Shown here: piece by piece, positions 41,990-51,605 of the stretch | Layout: the number at the start of each line of letters is the position of its first letter | How positions within the stretch are numbered: position 1 is the first letter of the stretch | NCBI GenBank assembly: GCA_016703155.1 | Contig: JADJCP010000002.1 | Span: 372,001-436,000 of the forward strand | Reading direction: 5' to 3' | Origin: Hydrogenophilales bacterium | GTDB lineage: Bacteria > Pseudomonadota > Gammaproteobacteria > Burkholderiales > Thiobacillaceae | DNA: 64,000 nucleotides | Translations under genes and position numbers: made by a program | The notes under the pieces: generated by a model | What the model was told of the DNA's origin: nothing | The model's database searches: none | The model's input: the letters and a program-made list of their open reading frames with translations, nothing else

Positions 41990-43423
41990 GTCGACACCGG
42001 CAATTCGATATGGATGCAGACCCCGCCGAGCGGCGAGGGCCGCGCCTCGATCCGGCCGTCATGCGCTTCGACGATGTTGCGGCAGATCGCCAGGCCCAGG
42101 CCGGCGCCGCCGTGGGCGCGATTGCGCGAGGCTTCGACGCGGTAGAAGCGCTCGAACAATTGTGGCAACGCATCGGCCGGCACACCGGGCGCGCTATCAC
42201 TGAAGTCGAGAACCACCCGGTCGGCGGATCGGCTGACGACGATCTCCAGACGCCCGCCGGCATCGGTATAACGCAGGCTGTTCTGAATCAGGTTACGGTA
42301 CAACTGCGACAAGCGGTCGGGATCGGCATGCAGGGTAACCGGCGCGGCCAGTTCGTCGCGCATGGCGACCTGCAAGCCATGGCGCTCGAATGCGCCGGCG
42401 AGTGCCTCGACATCGTCGTGCAGCAGGCTGACCGGATCGACCGGGCGCTTGTGGTAACTCATTGCGCCCAGGTCGGTCATGGACAACTGGTACAGGTCCT
42501 CGACCAGTCGGTTCAGGCGTGTCACATCGGCCTGCAAGGACGCGACGCTCTCCGGATTCAAAGGCCGCACGCCGTCCTGCATCGCCTCCAGCTCGGCATG
42601 GAGCAGGGCCAGCGGCGTGCGCAGTTCGTGGGAGATATCGGCCATCCATTGCCGGCGCGCCGTCTCGGTGCGCTCCAGGGTTTGCGCCATGGCGTTGAAA
42701 TCGCGCCCCAGGTCACTTAGCTCGTCGTTGCCTGTCACCGAAACGCGGGTGGCGAAACGTCCCGCCGCCAAGCCGCGCGCCGCCTCGGCGACGCGTTTCA
42801 GCGGGCGCACCAGGGTATTCGCCAGGGGCCAGGGCGAGGGCGACGGCGAGCACGCCCACCAGCAAGGCGATCCAGAGGAAGGAGCGGCGCTGCGCCTCGA
42901 CGAAGCGCACATAGACGAGTTCGCGCAGGGTTGGCCCCGGCATCCGTCCGACGAAGCCCACCGTCCGGCCATCGACCTGAATCGGCGTCAGGCTGAGCTT
43001 GTCGGTGTCGACGTCTCGACCGAGCAGGATGGACTTGTCGGCATCGAGCAAGGCCAGCCCGGTATCCATCTCGCGCGGCCCCCGGCCGGATCGATGGCGC
43101 GGCCGATCATGCCTGGGCTGGCCGTCGATCCGGTCGCCAGAGCCTGCCGGATCGGCCATCAACCGCCACCAGCGCATGCGGTTGAGACGCAGGCCATCCC
43201 AGCCGCCTTCTTCCTGGTACACCTCGGCGAGTTGTTCGACCATACGCGCTACGCGCGCCTGCTGGCGACTCTCCAGAAAACTGACGAAACCATGCTGGAA
43301 CGACCAATGCATGAAGCCATACATCGCCGCCACCACCAGCGTCGTGGCGAGCAGCAGGGTCAGGAACAGCTTGTGGCGGATGGATAGGCGCACGGCGACC
43401 AGGGCAGCATTCGATGGCGTCAT
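41986..43423 (-). pseudogene. baeS: Sensor histidine kinase (BaeS-like), one-base frameshift
   Basis: About 480 residues when joined. N-terminal helix (HKLFLTLLLATTLVVAAMYG), periplasmic sensor, second helix (WIALLVGVLAVALALA), HAMP (NTLVRPLKRVAEAARGLAAG), dimerisation His in DISHELRTPLALLHAELEAM, and the ATPase boxes N (LIQNSLRYTD), G1 (DSAPGVP), F (LFERFYRVEASR) and G2 (GGAGLGLAI). The frame changes inside the second helix at the four-G (plus strand) run 42825-42828, where one base is extra. Coupled to baeR. Confidence 0.87.
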
Positions 43424-43592
43424 TATCCGTCCGAAATGCGCAGAAAATGTGGATGCCGGAAATCACCGCCCGGCCGGGCGGGCTACATCATGCAGCCGCG
43501 CCGCCAACCCGCGGAAGCGATCAACGGCAACGGCGGCAACCCACTCAGTGCGACACAAGAGGCTGCCTCCGGCTTTGCCGAGGGACTTGCAA

Positions 43593-44126
43593 TCAACGCT
43601 GCGAGTTGATACCCAACTCCTGCTCCACCAGCGTGTAAAAACGCCTGTAGAACTGCGGATCCGAGACAGTGAGGCCAGCCACCTTCACCAGGGACTCGCT
43701 GGAGGTTCCCCAAGGAAGGGTGATGCCGCCCACCGAGGCAATACTGATGCCCGCCGACTGCGAGTTTTTTTTCAGGTCGAACCGGCTTTCCGTGGCGTTC
43801 GCATAGAGCATCGTGCCATTGCGCGTGCCGACACAATGCACATTGAAATCCAGGATGACGTGGCGGTCAGCCTCAGGCTGGAATGACTTGCTCCCCTTGA
43901 GCTGGTTCTGACTGGGCGTATCGATGACATAGCCTTGGCCGAGCAGCGTCAGTTTGGCGGCATTGCATGCCAAGCCGGGCTCAGCCGGGATGCGGTACTG
44001 ATAGGGCGACTTCGGGTCGAAACTTTCCTGGCGGTGGACGGGATCGCTGCTGCAAGCCGCCAGTACGCACATGGCACAGGCAAGCGTCACGGCCCTGGGC
44101 GCTGAATATGTATGCATGATCGACAT
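43593..44126 (-). CDS. DUF2242 lipoprotein
   Basis: 177 residues from MSIMHTYSAP. Lipoprotein signal with lipobox LAAC before SSDPVHRQESF. The segments FDPKSPYQYRIPAEPGLAC, GQGYVIDTPSQNQLKGSKSF and TLPWGTSSESLVKVAGLTV match DUF2242, a proteobacterial lipoprotein family of unknown function. Monocistronic, leftward; 169 bases with no recognised feature separate it from the sensor kinase gene. Confidence 0.8.
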   Translation of the reverse strand: MSIMHTYSAPRAVTLACAMCVLAACSSDPVHRQESFDPKSPYQYRIPAEPGLACNAAKLTLLGQGYVIDTPSQNQLKGSKSFQPEADRHVILDFNVHCVGTRNGTMLYANATESRFDLKKNSQSAGISIASVGGITLPWGTSSESLVKVAGLTVSDPQFYRRFYTLVEQELGINSQR

Positions 44127-44289
44127 CGGGTAGCTCCTGACATCCGGCGACATCGCCGGATCTGTAATGACGCTCACATTATCAGCGCGCCAACCGGGAA
44201 TGTCAGTAGATCAAATACCTTGCAACCTGCCCTGAATTCAACTCGGCAAATACCGGAAGCCACTGCGTTTCGGGCGATAATCGCACACC

Positions 44290-46212
44290 ATGATCCGCCT
44301 GACGCAACTGACCCTCATCCGCGGCACCAAGCCGCTGCTCGAAGCCGCCGACCTGACCCTGAACCCGGGCGAGAAGATCGGTCTGATCGGTGCCAACGGT
44401 TCCGGAAAATCGAGTCTGTTCGGCCTGTTCCGTAACGAATTGCACGCCGATGCCGGCGACCTCGACTTCCCGCGCACCTGGCGCATCGCCCACGTCGCCC
44501 AGGAAACCCCGGCGCTGGAGCGCTCCGCGCTCGATTACGCCATTGACGGCGACACCACGCTACGCCGTCTGGAAGCGGAACTCACCGAGGCCGAGGGCAC
44601 GCACGACGGTCACCGCATCGGCGAACTGCACGCGGCCTTGCAGGATGCCGACGCCTATACCGTGCGCTCGCGCGCCGAGCAACTGCTGACCGGTCTGGGC
44701 TTCAGCCAGACCCAGATGAGCCAGCCCATCGCCAGCTTTTCCGGCGGCTGGCGCATGCGCCTGAACCTGGCCCAGGCACTGATGTGCCCGTCCGATCTGC
44801 TGCTGCTCGACGAACCGACCAACCACCTCGATCTCGACGCCGTCCTCTGGCTGGAAGACTGGCTGAAACGCTACGCCGGCACGCTGCTGGTGATCTCCCA
44901 CGACCGTGACTTTCTCGATGGCTTGGTCAACGTCATCGTCCACATCGACGCCCGCAAGCTGAAGCGCTACGGCGGCAATTATTCGTCCTTCGAAATCCAG
45001 CGCGCCACCAACCTGGCCCTGTCGCAATCGGCCTACGAAAAGCAGTCGCGCGAGCGCGCCCACCTGCAATCCTTCATCGACCGCTTCAAGGCCAAGGCCA
45101 CTAAGGCCAAGCAGGCGCAATCGCGCATGAAGATGCTGGCGAAAATGGAAGACCTCGCCCCCATCCATGCCGCCGCATCATTTTCGTTCGAATTCCGCGA
45201 ACCGGAACGGGCGCCGAACCCGCTGCTGGTACTCGACGGTGTCCAGTCGGGCTACCGTACCGACACGACCGAACACATCATCCTCGACCGCGTCACGCTC
45301 ACCCTCCAGGCGGGCCAGCGTATCGGCCTGCTGGGCGTCAATGGCGCCGGAAAATCCACCCTCATCAAGACCCTGGTCGGTGACCTGGCGCCGCTTGCCG
45401 GCGAGGTACGCCTGAGCAAAGGCCTGGCCATCGGCTACTTCGCCCAGCATCAACTGGAGATGCTGCGCCACGACCAGTCGCCGCTCTGGCACCTTAGCAA
45501 GCTGGCCCCGAGCGAGCGCGAGCAGGATCTGCGCAACTTCCTGGGTAGTTTCAACTTCGCCGGCGAGATGGCCAGCAGCGCCATCGCCCCCTTCTCGGGC
45601 GGCGAAAAAGCGCGTCTGGCGCTGGCGCTGATCGTCTGGCAGCGCCCCAATCTGCTCCTGCTCGACGAGCCCACCAACCACCTCGATCTGGAAACCCGCG
45701 AAGCCCTCACCGTCGCTCTCGCCCAGTTCGAAGGAACGTTGGTACTTGTTTCACACGACCGCCATCTGCTGCGCGCCACCACCGACGAATTCATGATCGT
45801 CGCCGACCGCGGGCTACAACCCTTCGACGGCGATCTGGACGACTACCGCGACTGGTTGTTCAAGACCAAGCTGGCCAAGCCGGCGAACGAGGTTGACGCT
45901 TCACCCGGATTAGCGCGCGTCGACCGCAAGGAAGCGCGCCGCCAGGAAGCCGAAGCCCGCCAGCAACTCGCCAAACTGCGCAAACCCATCGAAACACGCA
46001 TCGCCCAGATCGAAAAACGCATGGACGCCGTCAACACACGCAAAGCCGCTGTGGAGGCACGCCTCGCCGACCCGGATATCTACGCCGAGGCCAACAAGAA
46101 CGAGATGAAAGCGCTGTTGCTGGAACAAGCCGCTTTGAGCAAGGAGCTAGACGATCTGGAGGCCGACTGGCTGACGCGGCAGGATGAACTGGAAGCCTTG
46201 GTCGTTGCCTGA
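44290..46212 (+). CDS. ABC-F subfamily ATPase (YheS/Uup-like)
   Basis: 640 residues, two ABC cassettes without membrane helices. Walker A GANGSGKSS and GVNGAGKST; signatures FSGGWRMRLNLA and FSGGEKARLALAL; Walker B LLLDEPTNHLDL twice. The linker (KAKATKAKQAQSRMKMLAKM) is the ABC-F P-site helix pair. A C-terminal coiled coil (about 545-640) is present. ABC-F proteins bind the ribosome E site and tune elongation. The closest named relative is probably YheS. Confidence 0.92.
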   Translation: MIRLTQLTLIRGTKPLLEAADLTLNPGEKIGLIGANGSGKSSLFGLFRNELHADAGDLDFPRTWRIAHVAQETPALERSALDYAIDGDTTLRRLEAELTEAEGTHDGHRIGELHAALQDADAYTVRSRAEQLLTGLGFSQTQMSQPIASFSGGWRMRLNLAQALMCPSDLLLLDEPTNHLDLDAVLWLEDWLKRYAGTLLVISHDRDFLDGLVNVIVHIDARKLKRYGGNYSSFEIQRATNLALSQSAYEKQSRERAHLQSFIDRFKAKATKAKQAQSRMKMLAKMEDLAPIHAAASFSFEFREPERAPNPLLVLDGVQSGYRTDTTEHIILDRVTLTLQAGQRIGLLGVNGAGKSTLIKTLVGDLAPLAGEVRLSKGLAIGYFAQHQLEMLRHDQSPLWHLSKLAPSEREQDLRNFLGSFNFAGEMASSAIAPFSGGEKARLALALIVWQRPNLLLLDEPTNHLDLETREALTVALAQFEGTLVLVSHDRHLLRATTDEFMIVADRGLQPFDGDLDDYRDWLFKTKLAKPANEVDASPGLARVDRKEARRQEAEARQQLAKLRKPIETRIAQIEKRMDAVNTRKAAVEARLADPDIYAEANKNEMKALLLEQAALSKELDDLEADWLTRQDELEALVVA

Positions 46213-46305
46213 GGCATTACCAAGTCGAGATCGCCAGTTGATTAATTCGCTTGTTTTGAGGGTCGCCTGAGCACAGGCCGCGCCACAACGACCTGTTCCG
46301 GATAT

Positions 46306-46327
46306 AAAAAGGGGGCCAACGGCCCCC
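46306..46327 (-). terminator. Terminator of soxB
   Basis: Stem GGGGGCC/GGCCCCC with a 3-base loop; on the minus strand a TTTTTA run follows. Lies between convergent ABC-F and soxB genes. Confidence 0.85.
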
Positions 46328-46350
46328 TCGACGCAAACGCGATGCTCGAA

Positions 46351-48078
46351 TCAGAGCACCACGCCGGGGTCCTTCTTCGGAATACCGACGATCTTCGGCT
46401 GGTTCAGCTTGACGCCCTTGATGGTCTTCTTGGCGCGCAGGTACTCGGCCACCACATCCCAGACCGGGACGCCCTGGGCCCCTTCGGCCACCGGTGCCCA
46501 GCCGCCGACCTTGTAGGTCTTGTTCGGATCGACCGCCTTGCCGTTCAGCATCATGTCGCTGATGCGACTGCCCATGCCGGCGTTGGGGTTGACCGTGTAC
46601 TGGATGCCACCGACGCGCACCATGTCGCCGCCCTGCTGGTAGTAGGGATCGGGGTTGAACAGGTTGTCGCAGACATCTTCCATGATGGTCTTGATCATCT
46701 CGCCCTTCATCGGCGTCAGGGTCGACTGCGGGTAGGTGATAGCGGTCTGGTCCATGAGCAGTTCCATGGTGATCGCCTCGCCCGGCAGGATCGTCGTCCC
46801 CCAGCGGAAGCCCGGCGAGAACGCGGCGTCGGCGCCCTTCACTTCCATGATGGCGTCAAGGATAAGCTGGTCCCACGTGCCATTGAAGTTGCCACGCCGA
46901 TAGAGGAAGTCGTCGGAGATGGCCAATACTTCGTTGAGCTTGCTCTCGTAGGGGGCACGGATCTTCTTGATGAGCGCATCCATCTTCGCGTCCGGCGCCA
47001 GGAAGTTGGCGAACACGGGCAGCAGGCGGTATTTCCAGCCCTTGATCTTGCCATCCTTGACGTCGAAGTCCATGACACCGAGGAACTTGCCGTTCGAGCC
47101 GGCGTTGGTGACCAGGCAGGTACCGCCGTCGGGGCGCTTGACGGGCACGGGCTGATAGACACCGTCGTGGGTGTGGCCGCCGAAAATGGCGTCGATGCCG
47201 GAAACGCGGCCGGCGAGCTTCAGGTCGACGTCCATGCCGTTGTGCGACAGGACCACAACGACCTTGGCGCCCTTGGCGCGCGCCTCGTCGACCCACTTCT
47301 GCATGTTGTCGTCGCGGATGCCGAAGGACCAGTCGGGCACCATGTAGCGTGGGTTGGCCACCGGCGTGTAGGGAAAGGCTTGGCCGACGATGGCGACCTG
47401 CACGCCATTGATCTCTTTCATGACGTAGGGTTTGAACACCTGATCGCCGAAGTCGGTAGTAACGATGTTCTGCGCGACAAACTCGACCCCGGCCTTCTTG
47501 AAGTCGTTCTCGATGACTTCAGTCATGCGCTTGGCACCGTGCATGGCTTCCCAATGCGAAGTCATGACATTGACGCCGAGCTGGATACACGCATCGACCA
47601 TGTCCTGGGCGTTGGTCCAGAGGGCCGTGGCGGAACCCTGCCAGGTGTCGCCACCGTCGAGCAGCAGCGAGCCGGGGCGGGAGGCGCGCACCTGGTCGAC
47701 CAGGGTCTTCAGGTGGGCAAAGCCGCCGACCTTGCCGTAGGTCTTCGCGGCCGTCTGGAAGTCCAGATAGGAAAAGGCATGGGCATCGACCGTACCCGGC
47801 TTGATGCCGTAATGCTTGAGGAAATTCTCGCCAACCAGATGCGGCACCTTGCCGGACATGCCAGCTATGCCCAAGTTGACATTCGGCTCGCGGAACCAGA
47901 TCGGCTTGAGCTGGGCATGGCAGTCGGTGATGTGCATCAGCGACACATTGCCACCCGGGGGCGCGTCGTAATAATGGGCGGGCAGACTGCCGGCCAGCAC
48001 GGAACGGCTATCAAGCACCATGCCGGAAGCGGCGGCGGCGGCCAGGACTTGCAGGAATTCACGACGGGTCATGGACAT
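46351..48078 (-). CDS. soxB: SoxB, dimanganese S-sulfosulfanyl-L-cysteine sulfohydrolase
   Basis: 575 residues. Tat signal (TRREFLQVLAAAAASG). Calcineurin-like metal site: HITDCHAQ, LLDGGDTWQGSA, NVMTSHWEAMHG, VVLSHNGMDVDLKLA and GGHTHDG; 5'-nucleotidase C-domain with GFRWGTTILPG. SoxB hydrolyses sulfate from the thiosulfate-derived adduct on SoxY. A GAGGAG site precedes the start. A terminator-like hairpin separates it from soxA, so it may have its own promoter. Confidence 0.94.
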   Translation of the reverse strand: MSMTRREFLQVLAAAAASGMVLDSRSVLAGSLPAHYYDAPPGGNVSLMHITDCHAQLKPIWFREPNVNLGIAGMSGKVPHLVGENFLKHYGIKPGTVDAHAFSYLDFQTAAKTYGKVGGFAHLKTLVDQVRASRPGSLLLDGGDTWQGSATALWTNAQDMVDACIQLGVNVMTSHWEAMHGAKRMTEVIENDFKKAGVEFVAQNIVTTDFGDQVFKPYVMKEINGVQVAIVGQAFPYTPVANPRYMVPDWSFGIRDDNMQKWVDEARAKGAKVVVVLSHNGMDVDLKLAGRVSGIDAIFGGHTHDGVYQPVPVKRPDGGTCLVTNAGSNGKFLGVMDFDVKDGKIKGWKYRLLPVFANFLAPDAKMDALIKKIRAPYESKLNEVLAISDDFLYRRGNFNGTWDQLILDAIMEVKGADAAFSPGFRWGTTILPGEAITMELLMDQTAITYPQSTLTPMKGEMIKTIMEDVCDNLFNPDPYYQQGGDMVRVGGIQYTVNPNAGMGSRISDMMLNGKAVDPNKTYKVGGWAPVAEGAQGVPVWDVVAEYLRAKKTIKGVKLNQPKIVGIPKKDPGVVL

Positions 48079-48142
48079 TGTTGGTTCTCCTCTCGATGGA
48101 TGGGCGATTCTTGCCGCCCATGCGCATTCGGTAAATGGTAGC

Positions 48143-48156
48143 GATGGCCTAGGCCA
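48143..48156. promoter_or_regulatory. Perfect palindrome upstream of soxB
   Basis: ATGGCCTAGGCCAT, 14-bp perfect dyad located 65-78 bases before the soxB ATG, in the soxA-soxB gap; candidate regulator site. Confidence 0.4.
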
Positions 48157-48175
48157 TACCAACAATCCGTCAGCG

Positions 48176-48199
48176 AAAAAATCCGGGCATGCACCCGGG
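48176..48199 (-). terminator. Terminator-like hairpin after soxA
   Basis: On the minus strand, CCCGGGTGCATGCCCGG forms a stem and is followed by ATTTTTT. Confidence 0.7.
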
Positions 48200-48221
48200 T
48201 ACAGAGCACGTGTTACCCGTC

Positions 48222-49011
48222 TTACTTGCGGAAAACGGAAGCGCGCATCTCCAGGCCATTGCTGAGGTAAGAATGGAAGTACTCCAGGTTGTTCAGCTTC
48301 TCGCTGCCTTGCGGTGGCGCCACGTGGCGCATCAGGTCATAGCAAAGCTCGTAGCGCGACTGCAAGGTGAACAGCGTGTCGCCTCCCCGGAATACCGGCC
48401 AATGGGTCGCGGCGCCGACGGCCATGTGCAGGATCTCGGAACGCAGCTTGTTGCCGACGTTATCGATGTGGCAACTGGCACAGGCGAAATTCAGTTGTCC
48501 GGAACGCGCATAAAAGGTCTTTTTGCCGTCTTCATAGGCCATGAGCGCCGCCGGGCCGTCGACCTTGATATTCATCTTCATGCCGTCGGAAAGCGTCCGT
48601 GCATAGGCGGTCAACCTGCCCATCGTGGCCTTGTCGCCGAGCACATAAGGCTGCTCGCCATTGGCGACACGGCAATTATTCAGGGCATCTTCGAAAGTCA
48701 CGACCCTTCCGGCCGCCGTTGGGTAGGCAGTCGGCATAGGTCTTTCCGCTCTTGAGCGGGGTTTTCCAGAGCTTTTCGCCCTTCTCGATCTCGCCGATAT
48801 AGGGCGGAAATTCCATGATGCCAAGGTACTGCACCTTGGCATCCGGATCCAGGGCCAGCGCGCCCAGGACATAGTCGCTCAGCTTGATATCGGGATAGCG
48901 CGTCTGGTAGTACTTCACCAGCTTCAAGCGGTCCTCCTCGGAGCCGGCGCGGACCATGCCGGCCCCGAACATCAGGGCGATACCAGCAAAGGCTGACAAT
49001 AATGGCTTCAT
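48222..49011 (-). pseudogene. soxA: SoxA, thiosulfate-binding c-type cytochrome subunit, one-base frameshift
   Basis: About 262 residues when joined. First frame: signal peptide (MKPLLSAFAGIALMFGAGMV), YLGIMEFPPYIGEIEKGEKLW, ADCLPNGGRK. Second frame: VVTFEDALNNCRVANGEQPY, haem motif CASCH and the putative active-site cysteine in RYELCYDLMRH. The shift lies at the CCC run 48704-48706 (plus strand); one base fewer restores SoxA. Only one CXXCH is present, so it is the monohaem form. It works with SoxX to couple thiosulfate to SoxY. Confidence 0.9.
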
Positions 49012-49123
49012 GGTAATTTCCTTCGATTGGCAGGCATGGCCGTCCACCCACTGTCGCGCGGCCAGGGCTGAACAACGGCGCAAAGCATCGCATACGCCAA
49101 GCCACCCTTGCGGCGAACCATGT

Positions 49124-49492
49124 TTAGAGACCGTAGACGAAATCCAGGATTTGGTCGATCTCCGGGTCGGTGAGTATCTTGTGCTTGCCGAACGGGGGCA
49201 TGAAGGTACCCGGATTGGACACGGAAGCATCCCAGATTCTGGCGCGCAAGACCGCCTTGTCGGGAAAGCGCGCCGTCATGGCAATCAGAGGCGGTCCACT
49301 GTTGCCAGGCTGCTCGGCGTCCTCGACGGTGGGCATGCCATGGCAGGCCAGGCAGTTGCCCTTGACGGAATTGAAGACCAGCGCCTTCCCCGGATGCTGC
49401 CTGGCCGCGTCGGCGGCCAGCGCCGCGCCGCATGTAAACACGGCGGCCAGCATGGCTATCCCAGCCGGTATCGATGCACACCGCGTCATCAT
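49124..49492 (-). CDS. soxX: SoxX, monohaem cytochrome c
   Basis: 122 residues. Signal peptide ending AALAA, haem motif CLACHG, axial methionine in GTFMPPFGKHKILTDPEID, QILDFVYGL at the end. Partner of SoxA in the SoxAX complex. soxY and soxZ, usually between soxX and soxA, are not here: 112 bases separate soxX from soxA. Confidence 0.92.
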   Translation of the reverse strand: MMTRCASIPAGIAMLAAVFTCGAALAADAARQHPGKALVFNSVKGNCLACHGMPTVEDAEQPGNSGPPLIAMTARFPDKAVLRARIWDASVSNPGTFMPPFGKHKILTDPEIDQILDFVYGL

Positions 49493-49642
49493 GTCTCATT
49501 CCTCACTTAATCAAGTACGACAACGAGACCATCCATCCGTCCGCCATCAGCCTTGTCCAGTTCCCTGGGATGGCTGCAAGCACAGGCGATATCGCAGTTC
49601 CAACATTACTTCGGTTATAGGGCATTAACACGGATAGGGATA

Positions 49643-51088
49643 CTACCAAGCGCGCTCACCCTTGTTCTTGTCTTGCTTCAATCGGTCCTGAAGCTCACGC
49701 AGTCGGGCATCGATGATCGACTGGGTATAGTAATCGCCACCGGCCTTGCGCGCCGATTCCAGTTGGTCGATGGCCGGGGCCAGGAGGTCCTGCTGACGCA
49801 GCGCATCGGCCTGCGCCAGATGGCCCTCGGCGTTCAGCCCAAGCGCAAAGTTGGCGCGTGCCAGGAGTTCCAGAAATTCCGGATCGTCGGCCCAGACACG
49901 CAAATACTCGGTGACGACTTTTTTTGCCTCGGCGCCACGTTCCGCGTGCAACAGGGCATCAGCATGGGCTTCGGCCAGGGGACGCGTCGTGCCATGTTTC
50001 TGCAAGGCCGCCCGCAGTCTTTCCAGGGCCTGGGACGTCTGTTTGCCATCGAGCATGACCCGGGCCGCCAGGCTGGCCACCATCGGCGTCGCCGCGCGCT
50101 GTTCCAGTTTGGCCAGAGTCGCGACCGCCAGCCCCCGATCGCCGGCGCGCAAGGCACTCGCCGTCAGGGCATACAACGCCTCGACGTCCTCGGGGTGCTC
50201 GGCCACCACGCCACGAAAACGCCTCACGGCATCCGGCGCTTCACCCTGCGTGGCCATCACCTTCGCGCGCGCCAGCTTGAATTCGAGACTGTCGGGTACT
50301 TGGCGCGACGGGGTTTCGCCAAGTCGATTCTGAATATCGGCGATACGCTCGAAGGTCAGTGGATGTGTGCGCAGATAGGCCGGCGCCGAACTCTCCGCGA
50401 AGCGCGTCTGAGCCTGCAACCGCTCGAAAAAAGTGGCCATGCCCGATGGCGAAAAATCGGCGTTCGCCAGGGTCTGCAGACCGATCCGGTCCGCCTCGCG
50501 CTCGTGTTCACGAGTGAAATCAAGCTGATTCTGTATCGACATGGCTTGCGCGGTGGCGATGGCTGCCTGACTGACTTGCCCCTGATCGGAACGCGCCGCC
50601 AGAATCGCGACGGCCAGCGCGGCCAGAGTCGTCAATGTGCTGCTTTTCTGCACGTCGACGATGCGCGCGATGTGGTTCTGGCTGACGTGGGCGATTTCGT
50701 GCGCGAGCACACCGGCCAGTTCGGACTCGTTGCGCGCCGCAGCGATCAATCCGGTATGCACACCAACGTAACCGCCTGGCAAGGCGAACGCGTTGATCGA
50801 CGGGTCGTTCACGGCGAAAAAATAGAAATGATGCGACGGACTCGGGTTGGCCGCGGCAAGACGGTCACCGAGATTGTTCAGATACTCGGACAGTTCGGCA
50901 TCGCGGAGATAACCCTTGTCGGAGCGGATCTGGCGCATGATCCGACCTCCCAGAGCGGCTTCACGGGATTCGGAGAGCGAGACGCGTGATACGTCCCCCA
51001 GGTCGGGCAAGTCCAGCGCCCGGACCTGACCGGCAAAACAACACGCGGCCAGAACGGCCGCCAGGGTATTGGCTATCGGCGAAGACAT
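49643..51088 (-). CDS. bepA: M48-family metalloprotease with TPR repeats (BepA-like)
   Basis: 481 residues from MSSPIANTLA with signal peptide (ending VRALD). Zinc protease motif HEIAHVSQNH and downstream Glu ligand in EHEREADRIG; a TPR-type helical array fills residues 290-480. BepA-like proteins survey beta-barrel assembly and degrade stalled LptD/BamA substrates in the periplasm. Divergent from moaC; the longer upstream frame overlaps moaC and is rejected. Confidence 0.9.
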   Translation of the reverse strand: MSSPIANTLAAVLAACCFAGQVRALDLPDLGDVSRVSLSESREAALGGRIMRQIRSDKGYLRDAELSEYLNNLGDRLAAANPSPSHHFYFFAVNDPSINAFALPGGYVGVHTGLIAAARNESELAGVLAHEIAHVSQNHIARIVDVQKSSTLTTLAALAVAILAARSDQGQVSQAAIATAQAMSIQNQLDFTREHEREADRIGLQTLANADFSPSGMATFFERLQAQTRFAESSAPAYLRTHPLTFERIADIQNRLGETPSRQVPDSLEFKLARAKVMATQGEAPDAVRRFRGVVAEHPEDVEALYALTASALRAGDRGLAVATLAKLEQRAATPMVASLAARVMLDGKQTSQALERLRAALQKHGTTRPLAEAHADALLHAERGAEAKKVVTEYLRVWADDPEFLELLARANFALGLNAEGHLAQADALRQQDLLAPAIDQLESARKAGGDYYTQSIIDARLRELQDRLKQDKNKGERAW

Positions 51089-51128
51089 GCGGCTATGATA
51101 CCGCTCCCAAGTGTTAGTTCCTGAACCC

Positions 51129-51605
51129 ATGAGTACCTTTACCCATTTTGACGATCGCGGCCAGGCGATCATGGTGGACGTTGGCGCCAAGGCGGAAACC
51201 CGGCGCGTAGCCGTGGCCGCTGGGCGCATCGTCATGCGCCCCGAAACCCTGGCGATGATCCGCGACGGCGGCGCAAAGAAAGGCGACGTCCTCGGTGTGG
51301 CACGCCTGGCAGGCATCATGGCAAGCAAACGCACCGCCGACCTGATCCCCTTGTGCCACCCCATCGCCCTGACCAAAGTCAGCGTCAATTTCACGCTGGA
51401 CGAAGCCGGCCATGCCATCGATTGCGTCGCCACCACCGAAACCATCGGCCAGACCGGCGTCGAGATGGAAGCGCTGACGGCGGCGTCGGTCGCCCTTCTG
51501 ACCATCTACGACATGTGCAAGGCCGTCGACCGTGGCATGACCATCGAAGCGGTGCGTTTGCTGGAGAAACTGGGCGGCAAGTCCGGCCACTGGAAAGCCG
51601 ATTGA
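51129..51605 (+). CDS. moaC: Cyclic pyranopterin monophosphate synthase MoaC
   Basis: 158 residues from MSTFTHFDD. Typical blocks: AIMVDVGAKAETRRVAVAAG, GVARLAGIMASKRTADLIPL, CHPIAL, GVEMEALTAASVALLTIYDM, CKAVDRGM and the terminal LLEKLGGKSGHW. It forms cPMP in molybdenum cofactor synthesis. Its stop overlaps the TTG start of the SUMF1-domain gene (TTGA), coupling the two. Confidence 0.96.
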   Translation: MSTFTHFDDRGQAIMVDVGAKAETRRVAVAAGRIVMRPETLAMIRDGGAKKGDVLGVARLAGIMASKRTADLIPLCHPIALTKVSVNFTLDEAGHAIDCVATTETIGQTGVEMEALTAASVALLTIYDMCKAVDRGMTIEAVRLLEKLGGKSGHWKAD

